Source of the DNA: Palaemon carinicauda
Lineage: Eukaryota > Arthropoda > Malacostraca > Decapoda > Palaemonidae
Direction of reading: 5' to 3'
Length of the DNA: 64,000 bases
NCBI RefSeq assembly: GCF_036898095.1
Contig: NC_090744.1
Coordinates: 12,537,158-12,601,157, forward strand
Part shown: positions 53,745 through 63,511 of the stretch, piece after piece
How positions within the stretch are numbered: position 1 is the first letter of the stretch
How the letters are laid out: each line of letters opens with the position of its first letter
Notes under the pieces: model-generated
Told to the model about the DNA's origin: nothing
Database searches by the model: none
Seen by the model: only the letters and a program-made list of their open reading frames with translations
Program-made: the position numbers and the translations under genes

Positions 53745-54070
53745 GGGATTTTGACGAAGGAAAAATCTATTTCTGGAGAGAGACCTGTGACGCCCGGTGA
53801 AAGTCCTTCTTTTCTAATATAAATCTTCCAAATATACTAGAGAAAGATAAAAGCATGGAATGCAGAGGTTACAACCCTGGCGCGAGCACCTTGTTGGTGT
53901 CGTATATCTAACAAGGGCGTGTGTAAACCACTATTCACAGGCTGTCTTCCATTTAGATAATCCCTTCATCAAAGGGGAGGGCCGTGACAGGCCCTAGAGA
54001 AGACAGTTGGGCTACCCTACCGACACCTACTACTCGTGCTCTCCAGGTCATCCTTTGCAAAGAAGTAACT
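53745..54070. mobile_element. DIRS-B-related short insertion
   Basis: Begins AAGGGATTTTGACGAAGGAA and continues AATCTATTTCTGG AGAGAGACC, matching the left end of DIRS-B (11411 on) before diverging. It splits the RT frame of the L2/CR1-like relic. There is no ORF. It may be a solo terminal repeat or a very short non-autonomous relative; the right border is estimated from where RT coding resumes. Confidence 0.6.
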
Positions 54071-54248
54071 GGATAAGTATTTTGTACAGAAACAAGTGAA
54101 TAACTGTGTTCTTACCAAGATTGACTACTGGAACTCCATCCACGACAATCTACCCAAAGTACAACTTATGGAATTACAAAACATAAAACACGAGGAGCAA
54201 GATTGATAAAATGTGTTCCACCCTGAGAAAGGATCATTCCTTTAATAA

Positions 54249-54543
54249 CCATTTTACCCCCAAAGGACGTACTGATACGTTTCACAAAACTCATCCCTTT
54301 ACCCCCATGGACGTACCGGTACGTCCTTGCAAAAAACTGCTAAAATTTTTTTTTATAATTTTGATAATTTTTTGAGAAACTTCAGGCATTTTCCAAGAGA
54401 ATGAGACCAACCTGACCTCTCTATGATGAAAATTAAGACTGTTAGAGCAATTTTAAAAAAATATACAGAAAAATGTGCTTGAAAAAAAATAACCCCTGGG
54501 GGTTAAGGGCTGGAAAGTTCCAAATAGCCTGGGGGTAAAAGGG
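54249..54543 (+). mobile_element. piggyBac-like TTAA MITE, copy 9
   Basis: Ends are weathered (left ATAA, right CTAA in place of TTAA), but the palindrome at 54309-54326 is perfect. Inserted in the L2/CR1-like RT relic. Confidence 0.85.
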
Positions 54544-54939
54544 CTAATTGAATTAAATTGGCTGTCTATTCAAGCTAGAAAAGTTTCAGATAATGTTTGT
54601 GCAATAACCCATCAAGTTATCAGACATCCAAAATATCAAAGAGAATTGCTACATATTGTGCAGCCAATGAATCATGTAAACACAAGAATAGTTAAAGAGA
54701 GTTTCAAATTATTGGAGCCAAGATGCATGTCTACAGCAGGATCTACAGCTTTCAAACATGAGGCTCCAAAACTATATGATAAGCTTCCACTAAGCATCCA
54801 AAAGCCTGAAGACAAAACTTTAAAGAAGAAACTGAAGACATTCTTGTTTTTTAAAGTGCTTCAATAATGTGGATTTGACAATAAACATGGAATAAGCTGT
54901 GTATTACTCTAAATACATAAGACTGTAAATGACAAACAT

Positions 54940-55020
54940 TCTTGTAGTGCATAAGGTTCCTGTGCTATAGGACCAGGAAACCAGCCCTTAAAATAAAGTA
55001 AAATTGAAGTAAATTTATGA
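54940..55020 (+). mobile_element. 3' end of the L2/CR1-like relic
   Basis: AAGGTTCCTGTGCTATAGG, ACCAGGAAACCAGCCC and a tail TTAAAATAAAGTAAAATTG. Same 3' signature as the PHD element at 43571-43650. Nothing clear in 55021-55164. Confidence 0.75.
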
Positions 55021-55164
55021 ATAATTAGTCATTTATAGTTTAGGACAATAAGGATCACAATTCCATCAAAATGAAAGACATCAAATCAATCAAAATTGGA
55101 AGTGAGAATATTAGCTGCTGGACAATGCATGATCACAACACCTAAACAGGATAAGAACTGCATT

Positions 55165-55800
55165 GAAGACACTTATTATTATTATTACTATCCAAGCTAC
55201 AACCCTAGTTGGAAAAGCAAGATGCAATAAGCTCAGGGGCTCCAACAGGGAAAAATAGCCCAGTGAGGAAAGGAAATAAGGAAATAAATAAATGAAGAGA
55301 ACAAATTAACAATAAATCATTCTAAAATAAGTAACGTCAAAACAGACATGTCATATATAAACTATTAACAACATCAAAAACAAATATGTCATAAATAAAC
55401 TATAAAAAGACTCATGTCCGCCTGGTCAACAAAAAAGCATTTGCTCCAACTTTGAACTTTTGAAGTTCTACCGATTCAACCACCCGATTAGGAAGATCAT
55501 TCCACAACTTGGTCACAGCTGGAATAAAACTTCTAGAGTACTGCGTAGTATTGAGCCTCATGATGGAGAAGGCTTGGCTATTAGAATTAACTGCCTGCCT
55601 AGTATTACGAACAGGATAGAATTGTCCAGGGAGATCTGAATGTAAAGGATGGTCAGAGTTATGAAAAATCTTATGCAACATGCATAATGAACTAATTGAA
55701 CGACGGTGCCAGAGATTAATATCTAGATCAGGAATAAGACCCATATGAAGTACAAAGAGGTAAGACAGCAAGCTGGGAGAAAGGAAGAATAGTAATCCAT
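55165..55800 (-). mobile_element. AAT-tailed non-LTR with RT C-terminus
   Basis: The most informative copy of the AAT-tailed family. Reading the minus strand, it ends with GGGTTGTAGCTTGGATAG and AATAATAATAATAAG. It contains ~245 bp of 3' UTR and, upstream, the end of an RT ORF. It shows that the many CTAAGCTACAACCC repeats in the window are 5'-truncated non-LTR retrotransposons. Nothing clear in 55801-56010. Confidence 0.9.
55412..55771 (-). pseudogene. Jockey/CR1-type RT, C-terminal fragment
   Basis: 119 residues: RRSISSLCMLHKIFHNSDHP, then TRQAVNSNSQAFSIMRLNTT, QYSRSFIPAVTKLWNDLPNR, VVESVELQKFKVGANAFLLT. This matches the C-terminal tail of Jockey/CR1-type RTs (R-R-x(3)-L-x(2)-L-Y-x-I ... 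SF-P-x(3)-LWN-LP ... FK-x-x-V-N). The catalytic domain is absent because of 5' truncation. Confidence 0.82.
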
Positions 55801-56017
55801 TAGAAGGGTAAGAATTAGGTGGGACTAAAGACCGGAAGCAACAGCGACCCCAAACAGAATTAGTTCACAGGTACCATAAAAAACAAGTGAATAAACAGAC
55901 GAAGGCAGAATATGAAATTCAATCAGTTTGCCTCATTTTAATATCTACAACAATTTACTGGCTGCTAAAAGATGTACCATACCCACTACAAACAGGTATC
56001 TAAAATACAGTACTTAC

Positions 56018-56304
56018 CCCTTTTACCCCCAAAGGACGTACTGGTACGTTTCACAAAACCCATCCCTTTACCCCCATGGACATACCGGTACGTCCTTGCA
56101 AAAAAATGCTATAAAAAATTTTTTTTTCATATTTTTGATAATTTTTTGAAAAAATTCAGGCATTTTCCAAGAGAATGAGACCAACCTCACCTCTCTATGA
56201 CAAAAATTAAGGCTGTTAGAGCAATTTAAAAAAAAATATACTGCAAAATGTGCTGGGAAAAAATAACCCCTTGGGGGTTAAGGGTTGGAAATCTCCAAAA
56301 AGGG
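56018..56304 (+). mobile_element. piggyBac-like MITE, copy 10, TTAC-flanked
   Basis: Both flanks are TTAC (56014-56017 and 56305-56308) rather than TTAA. The right end has lost ~15 bases (GCCTGGGGG missing). Palindrome one base off (GGACATACCGGTACGTCC). Confidence 0.82.
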
Positions 56305-56644
56305 TTACCAAACAACCAAATTAAATTGCTTGTTCTTAATTAGCCACAAATTGTGCACACAAGCAGATAATGCATGCTTGAAATCCAGCAAATACTCTGA
56401 AACAACACTGTCAAAACCTGTAGTATTACAGTACTGATTGTCACCTGTGCATTACAGTAAAAGTAAATACAGTACTGTAAAAAGTCTGAGTATGCTTCAG
56501 CCAAATTTACATTGTCGAAAGCTAAGGAAAATTCCTATTTTCAGAAATTTTCATTTTATTACATTATTACGCAGTTAAATAAACCTCTGTTATATCCGAG
56601 CTATCTATGCTAATCATAACTCGTCCCTACACTGACATACAGTA

Positions 56645-56836
56645 CTCTATGTTAAGTCTTTTTATAGTTTATATGTGAAATGTTTTAATGTTAAATGTTT
56701 TTAAAATATTTTATTTCAATTGTTCATAACATCTCATATCTCATCCATTTCCTAATTTCCTCACTGGGTTATTTTTCCCTGTTGGAGCCCTTGGGCTTAT
56801 GGAATCTTGCTTTTCCAAGTAGGGTTGTAGCTTAAC
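56645..56836 (+). mobile_element. AAT-tailed non-LTR 3' end split by mariner MITE
   Basis: AAGTCTTTTTATAGTTTATA, CACTGGGTTATTTTTCCC, GGGCTTATGGAATC and AAGTAGGGTTGTAGC. Its AATAATAAT tail is at 57031-57055, beyond the foldback MITE. Bases 56310-56640 show nothing clear. Confidence 0.85.
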
Positions 56837-56838
56837 TA

Positions 56839-57028
56839 TAGTCCATTTCTTTTATCGAGGCAAATTTGCACAGACTCGCAGCGGTGCCCTTTTAGCTCAA
56901 AAAGTTTCCTGATCGCTGATTGGTTAGAATTATCTCGTCCAACCAATCAGCGATCAGGAAACTTTTCCGAGATAAAAGGGCACCACTGCGAGTCGGTGCA
57001 AATCTGCATCGCTAAAAGAAATTGACTA
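56839..57028. mobile_element. mariner-like foldback MITE, copy 2
   Basis: Second copy of the element at 52893-53083, 190 bp, with TA on both sides (56837-56838, 57029-57030). Arms differ at a few sites (for example CTCAAAAAG versus CGGAAAAAG). Confidence 0.9.
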
Positions 57029-57114
57029 TAGTAAAAATAAGAATAATAATAATAATGTGGGTCACATATTTCCAAACTGTGAACTACTGAATGCCTTGGA
57101 CTATAAACGATAAA

Positions 57115-57196
57115 ATGTCTGTGAAGGTCCTGTAGAGAGTGGGGTTCCCCAGCAGCATAGGACCAGAAAAGCAGCCCTTAAAGTAAATGTAAAGTA
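57115..57196 (+). mobile_element. PHD/L2-type non-LTR 3' tail
   Basis: GTGAAGGTCCTGTAGAGAG, GGGGTTCCCCAGCAGC and CAGCCCTTAAAGTAAATGT: the same 3' end as 43571-43650, strongly 5'-truncated. Confidence 0.8.
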
Positions 57197-57200
57197 AATC

Positions 57201-57894
57201 GGCTGCCGTTTTGGTACGCGATCTCAAAGCCATGCTTTCGTTTTGGTATGCAGTCTCACCTGATAGTAGTGATCACATTTCACTTGATGACGAAGCAAGA
57301 ACCATTAGATTTTCTAAAATAATATATATACATAACAGAAATAATTATCTAAGAAATAATAATCAATCATTGATGTTAGCGTGTGCAGCTGAACATTACC
57401 GCTTGCCAGTACATACAGAGCTTGATTTTACTATTTTGCAAGCAAAGAGAGCGCATGGCGAAGCAAGACCTATTAGATTTTCTATTATTCTTTGTTTTTT
57501 TCTTTACCTATTAACCCTTTTACCCCAAAAGGGCATACTGGTACGTTTCACAAAAGCCATACCTTTACCCCCATGGACATACCGGTACGTCCTTGCAAAA
57601 AAAGGCTATAAATTTTTTTTTTTTCATATTTTTGATAATTTTTTGAGAAAATTCAGGCATTTTCCAAGAGAATGAGACTAACCTGACCTCTCTATGACAA
57701 AAATTAAGGCGGTTATAGCAATCTAAAAAAAATATACTGCAAAATGTGCTGGGGAAAAAATAACCCCCTGGGGTAGAGCTGGAAATTTCCAAATAGCCTG
57801 GGGGTAAAAGGGTTAAAAATACTGAGATCGCATACCAAAGCAAAACAACAATTTCTGAGATCACGCCATAAATGAGATCGCATACCAAATCAGC
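57201..57894. mobile_element. unclassified TIR element with nested MITE
   Basis: The left end GGCTGCCGTTTTGGTACGCG (continuing ATCTCA) is mirrored at the right by TGAGATCGCATACCAAATCAGC. Extra inner copies of the TTTGGTATGC-type motif lie at 57242 and 57822. Without the nested MITE it would be ~395 bp. A target duplication could not be settled. Confidence 0.55.
57515..57812 (+). mobile_element. piggyBac-like TTAA MITE, copy 11
   Basis: TTAA at 57511-57514 and 57813-57816. Palindrome one base off. Nested in the TIR element 57201-57894. Confidence 0.9.
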
Positions 57895-58034
57895 ATGATA
57901 AATCGACCAAACCTGTACTTAAAAAAAAACTCGGAAGACATACTTTAATATCTTGACTACTGAAAACTCAAACGAACCAATAACAGAACCAATAACACAG
58001 AGAAAACAAAAATGTATGCACTCATCAAGGTGTG

Positions 58035-58100
58035 CATGTTGGTCTTATAGCATCCTGCTTTTCTAAGTAGGGGTGCAGCTTAGCTAGTAATAATAATAAC
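58035..58100 (+). mobile_element. AAT-tailed non-LTR, last ~60 bp
   Basis: GTCTTATAGCATCCTGC, AAGTAGGGGTGCAGC, then AATAATAATAAC. Nothing clear between 58101 and 58269. Confidence 0.75.
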
Positions 58101-58273
58101 AGCAGCAGCTTAATAACTTTGAGGCAGATATGATTCAGCACCATCAGCCCGGGTCAAGTCGAAGTAAAAAGCTAAAAGCAAAAGCAAGGCCTATACTATT
58201 TTAGGAAGTACAGAAATACGACTTACGAAAAATATGGAGCTCATCTTGACTTTCCTAATAAGAATAAATTTAA

Positions 58274-58536
58274 CCCTTTTACCCCCAGGGCTATTTGGAA
58301 ATTTCCAACCCTTAACCCCAAGGGGGTTATTTTTTTCCCCAGCACATTTTGCAGTATATTTTTTTAAATTGCTCTAACAGCCTTAATTTTTGTCAGAGAG
58401 GTCAGGTTGGTCTCATTCTCTTGGAAAATGCCTGAATTTTCTCAAAAAATATCAAAAATATGACAAAAAAAAATCTTTATAGCATTTTTTTGCAAGGACA
58501 TACAACGTACCAGTACATCCTTTGGGGGTAAAAGGG
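58274..58536 (-). mobile_element. piggyBac-like TTAA MITE, copy 12
   Basis: TTAA at 58270-58273 and 58537-58540. About 40 bases shorter than the others because the region between the two palindromes is deleted. Confidence 0.9.
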
Positions 58537-58737
58537 TTAACTAAAGGATTTGTTTAGCAAAACCACCTTCTTTGAAGTTCCTTCACGGTGAAAAGGAAAA
58601 AGATCTCATTAACTTCTCTGAATGATTTCTTTCCTTTCAGTTTTCATTTTTTTCCAATATCCTATTTATTCATTTTAATTTAGTAGCAGATGGTTTCCAA
58701 TGCTGTTGGGATTCACAGCTGCTGTTCAAACTACATA

Positions 58738-58925
58738 ATTATTATTATTATTATTACTTGCTAAGCTACAACCATAGTTGGAAAAGCAAAATGCTTAAAG
58801 CCCAGGGGCTCCAACAGGGAAAATTGCCCAGTGAGGAAAGGAAACAAGGAAAAATTAAATATTTTAAGAACAGTAACATTAAAATATATATTTCCTCTAC
58901 AAACAATAAGAAATTTAACAAAAAC
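58738..58925 (-). mobile_element. AAT-tailed non-LTR 3' fragment
   Basis: TTATTATTATTATTAC, GCTAAGCTACAACCATAG, GGGGCTCCAACAGGG, GTGAGGAAAGGAAACAAGG, then the AAACAATAAG block. Abuts the plus copy that starts at 58926. Confidence 0.85.
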
Positions 58926-59557
58926 GAGGTAGTGGGTTGGCCAGGGCACCAGCTGCCCGTTGAGATACTACTGCTAGAGAGTTATGGGATCCTTTGACTG
59001 GCCAGGTAGTACTACATTGGATCCTTCTTTCTTTACAGTTCTTTCCCTTTGCCTACACAGACACCGAATAGTCTGGCCTATTCTTTACAGATTCTCCTTT
59101 GTCCTCATACACCGGACAACACTGAGATTACTAAACAATTCTTCTCTCAAGGGGTTAACTACTGCACTTAAATTGTGCAGTGGCTATATTTTCCTCTTGG
59201 TAAGGGTAGAAGAACTCTTTAGCCATGGTAAGCAGCTCTTCTAGGAGAAGGACACTTCAAAATCAAACCATTGTTCTCCAGTCTTGGGTAGTGCCATAGC
59301 CTCTGTACCATGGTCTTCCACTGACTTGGGCTAGAGTTCTCTTGCTTGAGGGTACACTTGGGCACACTGTTTTATCTAGTTTCTCTTCCTCTACCGTTAA
59401 AGTTTTTATTGTTTATAAAGGAAATATTTATTTTAATGTTACTGTTCTTAAAATATTTTATTTTTCCTTGTTTCCTTTCCTCACAGGGCTATTTTCCCTG
59501 TTGGGGCACCTGGCCTTATAGCATCCTGCTTTTCCAACTAGGATTGTAGCTTAGCAT

Positions 59558-59609
<52 letters not shown>

Positions 59610-59610
59610 G
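58926..59610 (+). mobile_element. long-UTR AAT-tailed non-LTR 3' end (best copy)
   Basis: Longest uninterrupted copy: GTTGGCCAGGGCACCAGC, CCGTTGAGATACTACTGC, CTTTGCCTACACAGACACC, AAGGGGTTAACTACTGC, GCTCTTCTAGGAGAAGGAC, GTACCATGGTCTTCCACTG, CTTGCTTGAGGGTACAC, CACAGGGCTATTTTCCC, then GATTGTAGCTTAGC and (AAT)n at 59560-59609. Only 3' UTR is visible, no ORF. Confidence 0.88.
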
Positions 59611-59611
59611 A

Positions 59612-60045
59612 TAGAATAGTGGGCCCCGAGTGTACCCTTAAGCAAGCGAACTCTAACCAAAGGCATTGGAAGACCATGGTACAAAGGCTATGGCACTACC
59701 CAAGACTAGAAAACAATGGTTTCATTTTGGAGTGTCCTTGTCCTCCTTGAAGAGCTGCTTACCATAGCTAAAGTCTCTCTTCTAGCCTTACCAAGAGGAA
59801 AGTAGCCCCTGAACAATTACAGAGCATTAGTTAACCCCTTGAGTAAAGAAGAATTGTTAGGTGACCTCAGTGTTGTCATGTGTATGAGGACAGGAGAATG
59901 TATAAATAATATGCCAGACTATTCGGTGCATGTGTAAGCAAAGGGGAAATGAACCGTAACCAGAGAGAAGGCTCCAATGTAGTACTGTCTGGCCAGTCAA
60001 AAGACCCCATAACTCCTTAGCGGTAGTATCTCAACGGGTGGCTAG
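59612..60045 (-). mobile_element. long-UTR AAT-tailed non-LTR fragment
   Basis: Minus-oriented: GTGTACCCTTAAGCAAGCG, GAAGACCATGGTACAAAGG, AAGAGCTGCTTACCATAG, CCTGAACAATTACAGAGC, GAACCGTAACCAGAGAGAAG, GTATCTCAACGGGTGGC. It lies tail to tail with the preceding copy across the (AAT)n tract. Bases 60046-60965 hold nothing I can identify. Confidence 0.87.
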
Positions 60046-60989
60046 TCTATGTCAACTTGGCTCATGAAGGTGTCAAAAAGGCAACTATCAAGGCCTGGGC
60101 AGGTTCTCGGAACCTACTTGCTTAGCACTCATACTAGTTATAAGAAAAAGATTATAACACAAAAAACTGCAAGGTGGTCTGTAACGGACAAATAAAATTC
60201 GTAGCGGCCAGGAGCAAAGTGAGCACAAAGCTGCTAGCATCGCCACACCCAAGGGCATGGTGGGCCCACGAGGCAGCCATACTAGACTGCCAGTCCCACG
60301 ATAATTCTTCAATTTGGACTCAACAAAGCTCTTCCAGAGCTAACCCATATAAATGACAAAGGTTTGTATCCAATTAGGAACATTTTCTCATACTTATATT
60401 TTTACCCTGATCCTCAAATATTCTCACAATTTAGTAAACGGAAATTTACAACAATGTTGAAAGGTAGTTTAAAAGAAATCTTACCCAATATTCAAGTTGT
60501 ATAAAATCTACCATCAGGTATCATTTGCTTGGAGGGTCCTCTTGCCTAGAACTGGATTGGGGTCATCCATTTAATTGTATTGGATTAGGGTTGGCGGCAT
60601 CCTCGAGTCTAGTCGACATCCTCGGCCGCAACCGCTAACCACCGTCTTCGAGTGCATAGCCTACCTGTGAGTAGAAAGGTGTTAATATACATTATAATGT
60701 GTACAAATATTTATATTTATAAAACCGTGAACAAAAAAAGATTTCTAGTTCCCTCTACTGTCCCAGTGTAAAACCAGAAAATCATTTCATGCAGAATAAA
60801 TTTATACAATATAATGAATGTCCTAATTACAGTATTTGGAAAAATAAAAAAAATATCTTTATTAGATACATGTATAGATTTATATTACCATCTAATGTTT
60901 GAATATAGGATAGATTTATAAATTTGGGATTTATGACCTGGCACTGGAGTCTGAAAGGTCATTCAGCAAACCGGTAAAACCGGGAAAAT

Positions 60990-61283
60990 CTCCCGCAGGT
61001 TAGACTGTGAAGTAAGGCTAAGAGAAGCTTCACAGCAAGATTCAAGAGAATTAGCTGGAAGAGACGTAAAGAAGAAAGCTAAAAAGTTCCACTAGTAATG
61101 CCGCACTCCCACCTACGGGGAAGTTATAACACGCATCCCGCAGGTTAGACTGTGAAGTAAGGCTAGGAGAAGCTTCGCAGCAAGATTCAAGAGAATTAGC
61201 TGGAAGAGACTTAAAGAAGAAAGCTAAAAAGTTCCAATAGTAATGCCGCACTCCCACCTACGGGGAAGTTATAACACGCAATA
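60990..61283. repeat. ~147-bp tandem duplication
   Basis: Two nearly identical units each start TCCCGCAGGTTAGACTGTG and end CTACGGGGAAGTTATAACAC. They differ at about six positions. Function unknown. Confidence 0.92.
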
Positions 61284-61307
61284 TATAAATAAAGGGGAGT
61301 GACAGCA

Positions 61308-61545
61308 GCTATTATTATTAATTGCTAAGCTACAACCTTAGTTGGAAAAGCAGGATGCTATATGCCCAAGGGCTCCAACAAGGAAAATAGCCCAGTAAGG
61401 AAAGGAAGCAAGGTAAAATAAAATATTTAAAGAACAGTAACATTAAAATAAATATCTTCTATATAAACTATAAAAACTTGAAAGAAAACAAGAGGAAGAG
61501 AAATAAGATGAAATAGTGTGCCCAAGTGTACCCTTGCTACTAATT
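61308..61545 (-). mobile_element. AAT-tailed non-LTR 3' fragment
   Basis: TATTATTATTAATTGCTAAG, CTACAACCTTAGTTGG, GGGCTCCAACAAGG, GTAAGGAAAGGAAGCAAGG, AACAGTAACATTAAAAT, ending at GTGTACCCTTGC. Confidence 0.85.
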
Positions 61546-61714
61546 CAAGTCTTTCTATCATTTCTAATATTTACCATTTTCAGTGATCTCTTATGGTAAA
61601 GGACACATGGCAAATGAAGTAAGGTTAAATAGGGCGTACCCTACAGTAGGTTAGGACATATCCACTAGGCTAAAACACTTGGCAATCAATGTAGGGTTAG
61701 GTGGGCGTGCCTTA

Positions 61715-62336
61715 AGGTGGGTACACACACGCGAACCGAACCTTGTACGCTTAACTGTGTTACGCATATACGGTTACAAGGTGTCAAAATGTTGAGGACG
61801 AACCGTAACCGCGTTAAGCACGTAACTTCATTGAAATACACTGCGATCATCAGTCTGTCCGGGTTGTTTACCATTCCACCATCGATTTTCCCGTTTTTTG
61901 TGCTATATCTATCCATGCATCATTGAGACGTATTTTGTTAAAATGGTTCGGGTGTTTTGCATACCACAGTAAAGTCTTTTCTTCGTAATAACTAATAAAC
62001 TGAAGGACCTCTTCCTCACTCCAATCAGCCATGGTACACATATAGCATACGTACTGACTGACCAAAACAAGGGACTCTTCTATGGACGGCCTTATTCATA
62101 GTCGGTGTCAAGTTCGGCCACCTCTGTTGATACGCGTGCAATACAGGTCCCGTCCACACGTTGCGTAACGTGCAAAGAGACCTCCCTTTGATTCGGGGCC
62201 CAAAAACCGACAATTGCCGGGACGGAGGGCGAACCGAACCTCGCGGGTTCGGGGTTCGAGGAACCATCCACACTTGCGTTTTTGTTACAAGACTTGGTTA
62301 CAATACAAGGTTCGGTTCGCATGTGTGTACCCGCCT
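61715..62336 (-). mobile_element. PIF/Harbinger derivative with MADF exon
   Basis: 622 bp with 33-bp terminal inverted repeats (61715-61747 and 62304-62336) that differ at two positions. The left one starts AGGTGGGTACACACACGCGA. TTA on both sides (61712-61714, 62337-62339) is the 3-bp TWA target duplication typical of PIF/Harbinger. The interior codes, on the minus strand, for a MADF domain and has further GCGAACCGAACC motifs near 62230, probably transposase or MADF-protein binding sites. No DDE transposase, so non-autonomous. Confidence 0.88.
61868..62032 (-). CDS. MADF-domain exon of Harbinger DNA-binding protein
   Basis: 54 residues, MADWSEEEVLQFISYYEEKT, then LLWYAKHPNHFNKIRLNDAW, then IDIAQKTGKSM. 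This is the first half of a MADF (Myb/SANT-like) domain: aromatic and acidic helix 1, then LW and H-P-x-H-F-N, then D-A-W-x-x-I-A. PIF/Harbinger elements carry a second gene for such a Myb-like protein that helps the transposase bind DNA. The start is chosen for its good ACCATGG context. The frame stops after MVEW, but a donor-like ATG/GTAAAC just before suggests that the parent gene was spliced here. Confidence 0.7.
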   Translation of the reverse strand: MADWSEEEVLQFISYYEEKTLLWYAKHPNHFNKIRLNDAWIDIAQKTGKSMVEW

Positions 62337-62434
62337 TTAGGTTAGGACATCCTCTCAACTTATTACAACTCTGGCACAACGGTTATTGTTCGACATTTTC
62401 TATGCTACTACCAACGATTTTTCTATACCCCTAA

Positions 62435-62600
62435 CAGTAACATACATTATAACTACCTTAAAATATTCTATTTTTCCTTATTCCTTTTCCTCACTGGGCT
62501 ATTTTCCCGGTTGGATCCCCTGGGTTTATGGCCTCCTGCTTTTCCCACCAGGGTTATAGCTTAGCAATTAATAATAATTCTAATTATAATAATAAAAAAA
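62435..62600 (+). mobile_element. AAT-tailed non-LTR 3' fragment
   Basis: GTAACATACATTATAAC, CTCACTGGGCTATTTTCCC, GGGTTTATGGCCTCCTGC, AGGGTTATAGCTTAGC, then AATAATTCTAATTATAAT. Nothing clear in 62601-63045. Confidence 0.82.
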
Positions 62601-63045
62601 AAAGTTTAACGGGGTTCTCAACTTAAACATTTGGAGGCAAACCCAAATGAAATCAAATCTCTTAAATTGCATTAAAATTCATAAATACTCTTAATAATAC
62701 GTCATATAAACTATGCCTTAACAAAATTTAGTTTTCTGCATCCCTGCTACAGGAAGCTCCAAAGAACAAGTTAAAATTTCTGACAGATGATGGTAGTTTA
62801 AAATTAATATACTAACAATAAAATGTATAATAAATTTAATTGAAAGTTTCTCCAGCGAGTGACAATGTACGGTCCATAAGAAATGGGCTTGACTGAAATG
62901 GCTACCCGTGGCCATATAGGGTTACTTAGCACTGGATAATTTACATTATTATTTAAAAATAGCGAGTTTCATTTGACATGACTTAAGCATGAACGCGACA
63001 GACACCTTTGACAAATATAGCATTTCTGCAAATATAAAGATACGA

Positions 63046-63046
<1 letters not shown>

Positions 63047-63077
<31 letters not shown>

Positions 63078-63318
63078 GCTAAGCTACAACCCTAGTTGGA
63101 AAAGCAGGATGCTACAAGCCCAGGGGCCCCAACAGGGAAAATAGCCCAGTGAGGAAAGGAAATAAGGAAAAATAAAATATTTTAGGAATAGTAACATTAT
63201 TAAAATAAATATTTCCGATTTAAACTATGAAAACTTTAACAGAACAAGAGGAAGAGAAACTAAATAGAAAAGTGTGCTAGAGTGTACCCTCAAGCAAGAG
63301 AACTCTAACCCAAGGGAA
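63047..63318 (-). mobile_element. AAT-tailed non-LTR 3' fragment with (ATT)n
   Basis: (ATT)n at 63049-63075, then GCTAAGCTACAACCC, GGGGCCCCAACAGGG, GTGAGGAAAGGAAATAAGG, GAACAAGAGGAAGAGAAAC, GTGTACCCTCAAGCAAGAG. Confidence 0.87.
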
Positions 63319-63511
63319 CGGGCTTTGTTGTCACAATTTCATAGATGTATACAACACTTATTTGACAGTATGGATGGTATGTATGTATACCATCAAACAA
63401 AGAAATTACTTACATTCATAATTTTTGGCAGTAGAATAACTGGCGTAAGAAAGTGGCATTAAAACCTTCCGTATTTCACAAACTGACTGACAGAGTGACA
63501 GGTCCGGTGGC

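Larger units (their letters stand above)
53243..54868 (+). pseudogene. L2/CR1-like RT with two nested insertions
   Basis: Pieces in order: 53243-53452 (DYLVDKLLSTNWKL, then VPKGCVLGPILFCTY, the usual VPQGSVLGP block), a frameshifted FADD-type region near 53470 (LFADDTQLYFS-like), a block ending AEYHL at 53742, the insertion 53745-54070, then KYFVQKQVNNCVLTKIDYWN and NLPKVQLMELQNI, the MITE 54249-54543, and LNWLSIQARKVSDNVCAI ... LHIVQPMNHVNTRIV ... KKLKTFLFFKVLQ with a stop at 54867. Several frames are needed, so it is dead. Confidence 0.8.

Noticed and set aside
52433..57675. Repeated small ORFs ending ...FLRKFRHFPRE
   Set aside because: They are translations of the TTAA MITE copies, not a gene family.
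60510..60680. Possible first exon on the minus strand after a CTACTCACAG acceptor
   Set aside because: All frames are short or stop early and no homology is recognisable; a 5' UTR of the ENPP gene cannot be excluded.
62025..62379. Minus-strand ORFs of 82 and 95 residues next to the MADF exon
   Set aside because: They run through the Harbinger terminal repeat and internal motif copies and have no domain.
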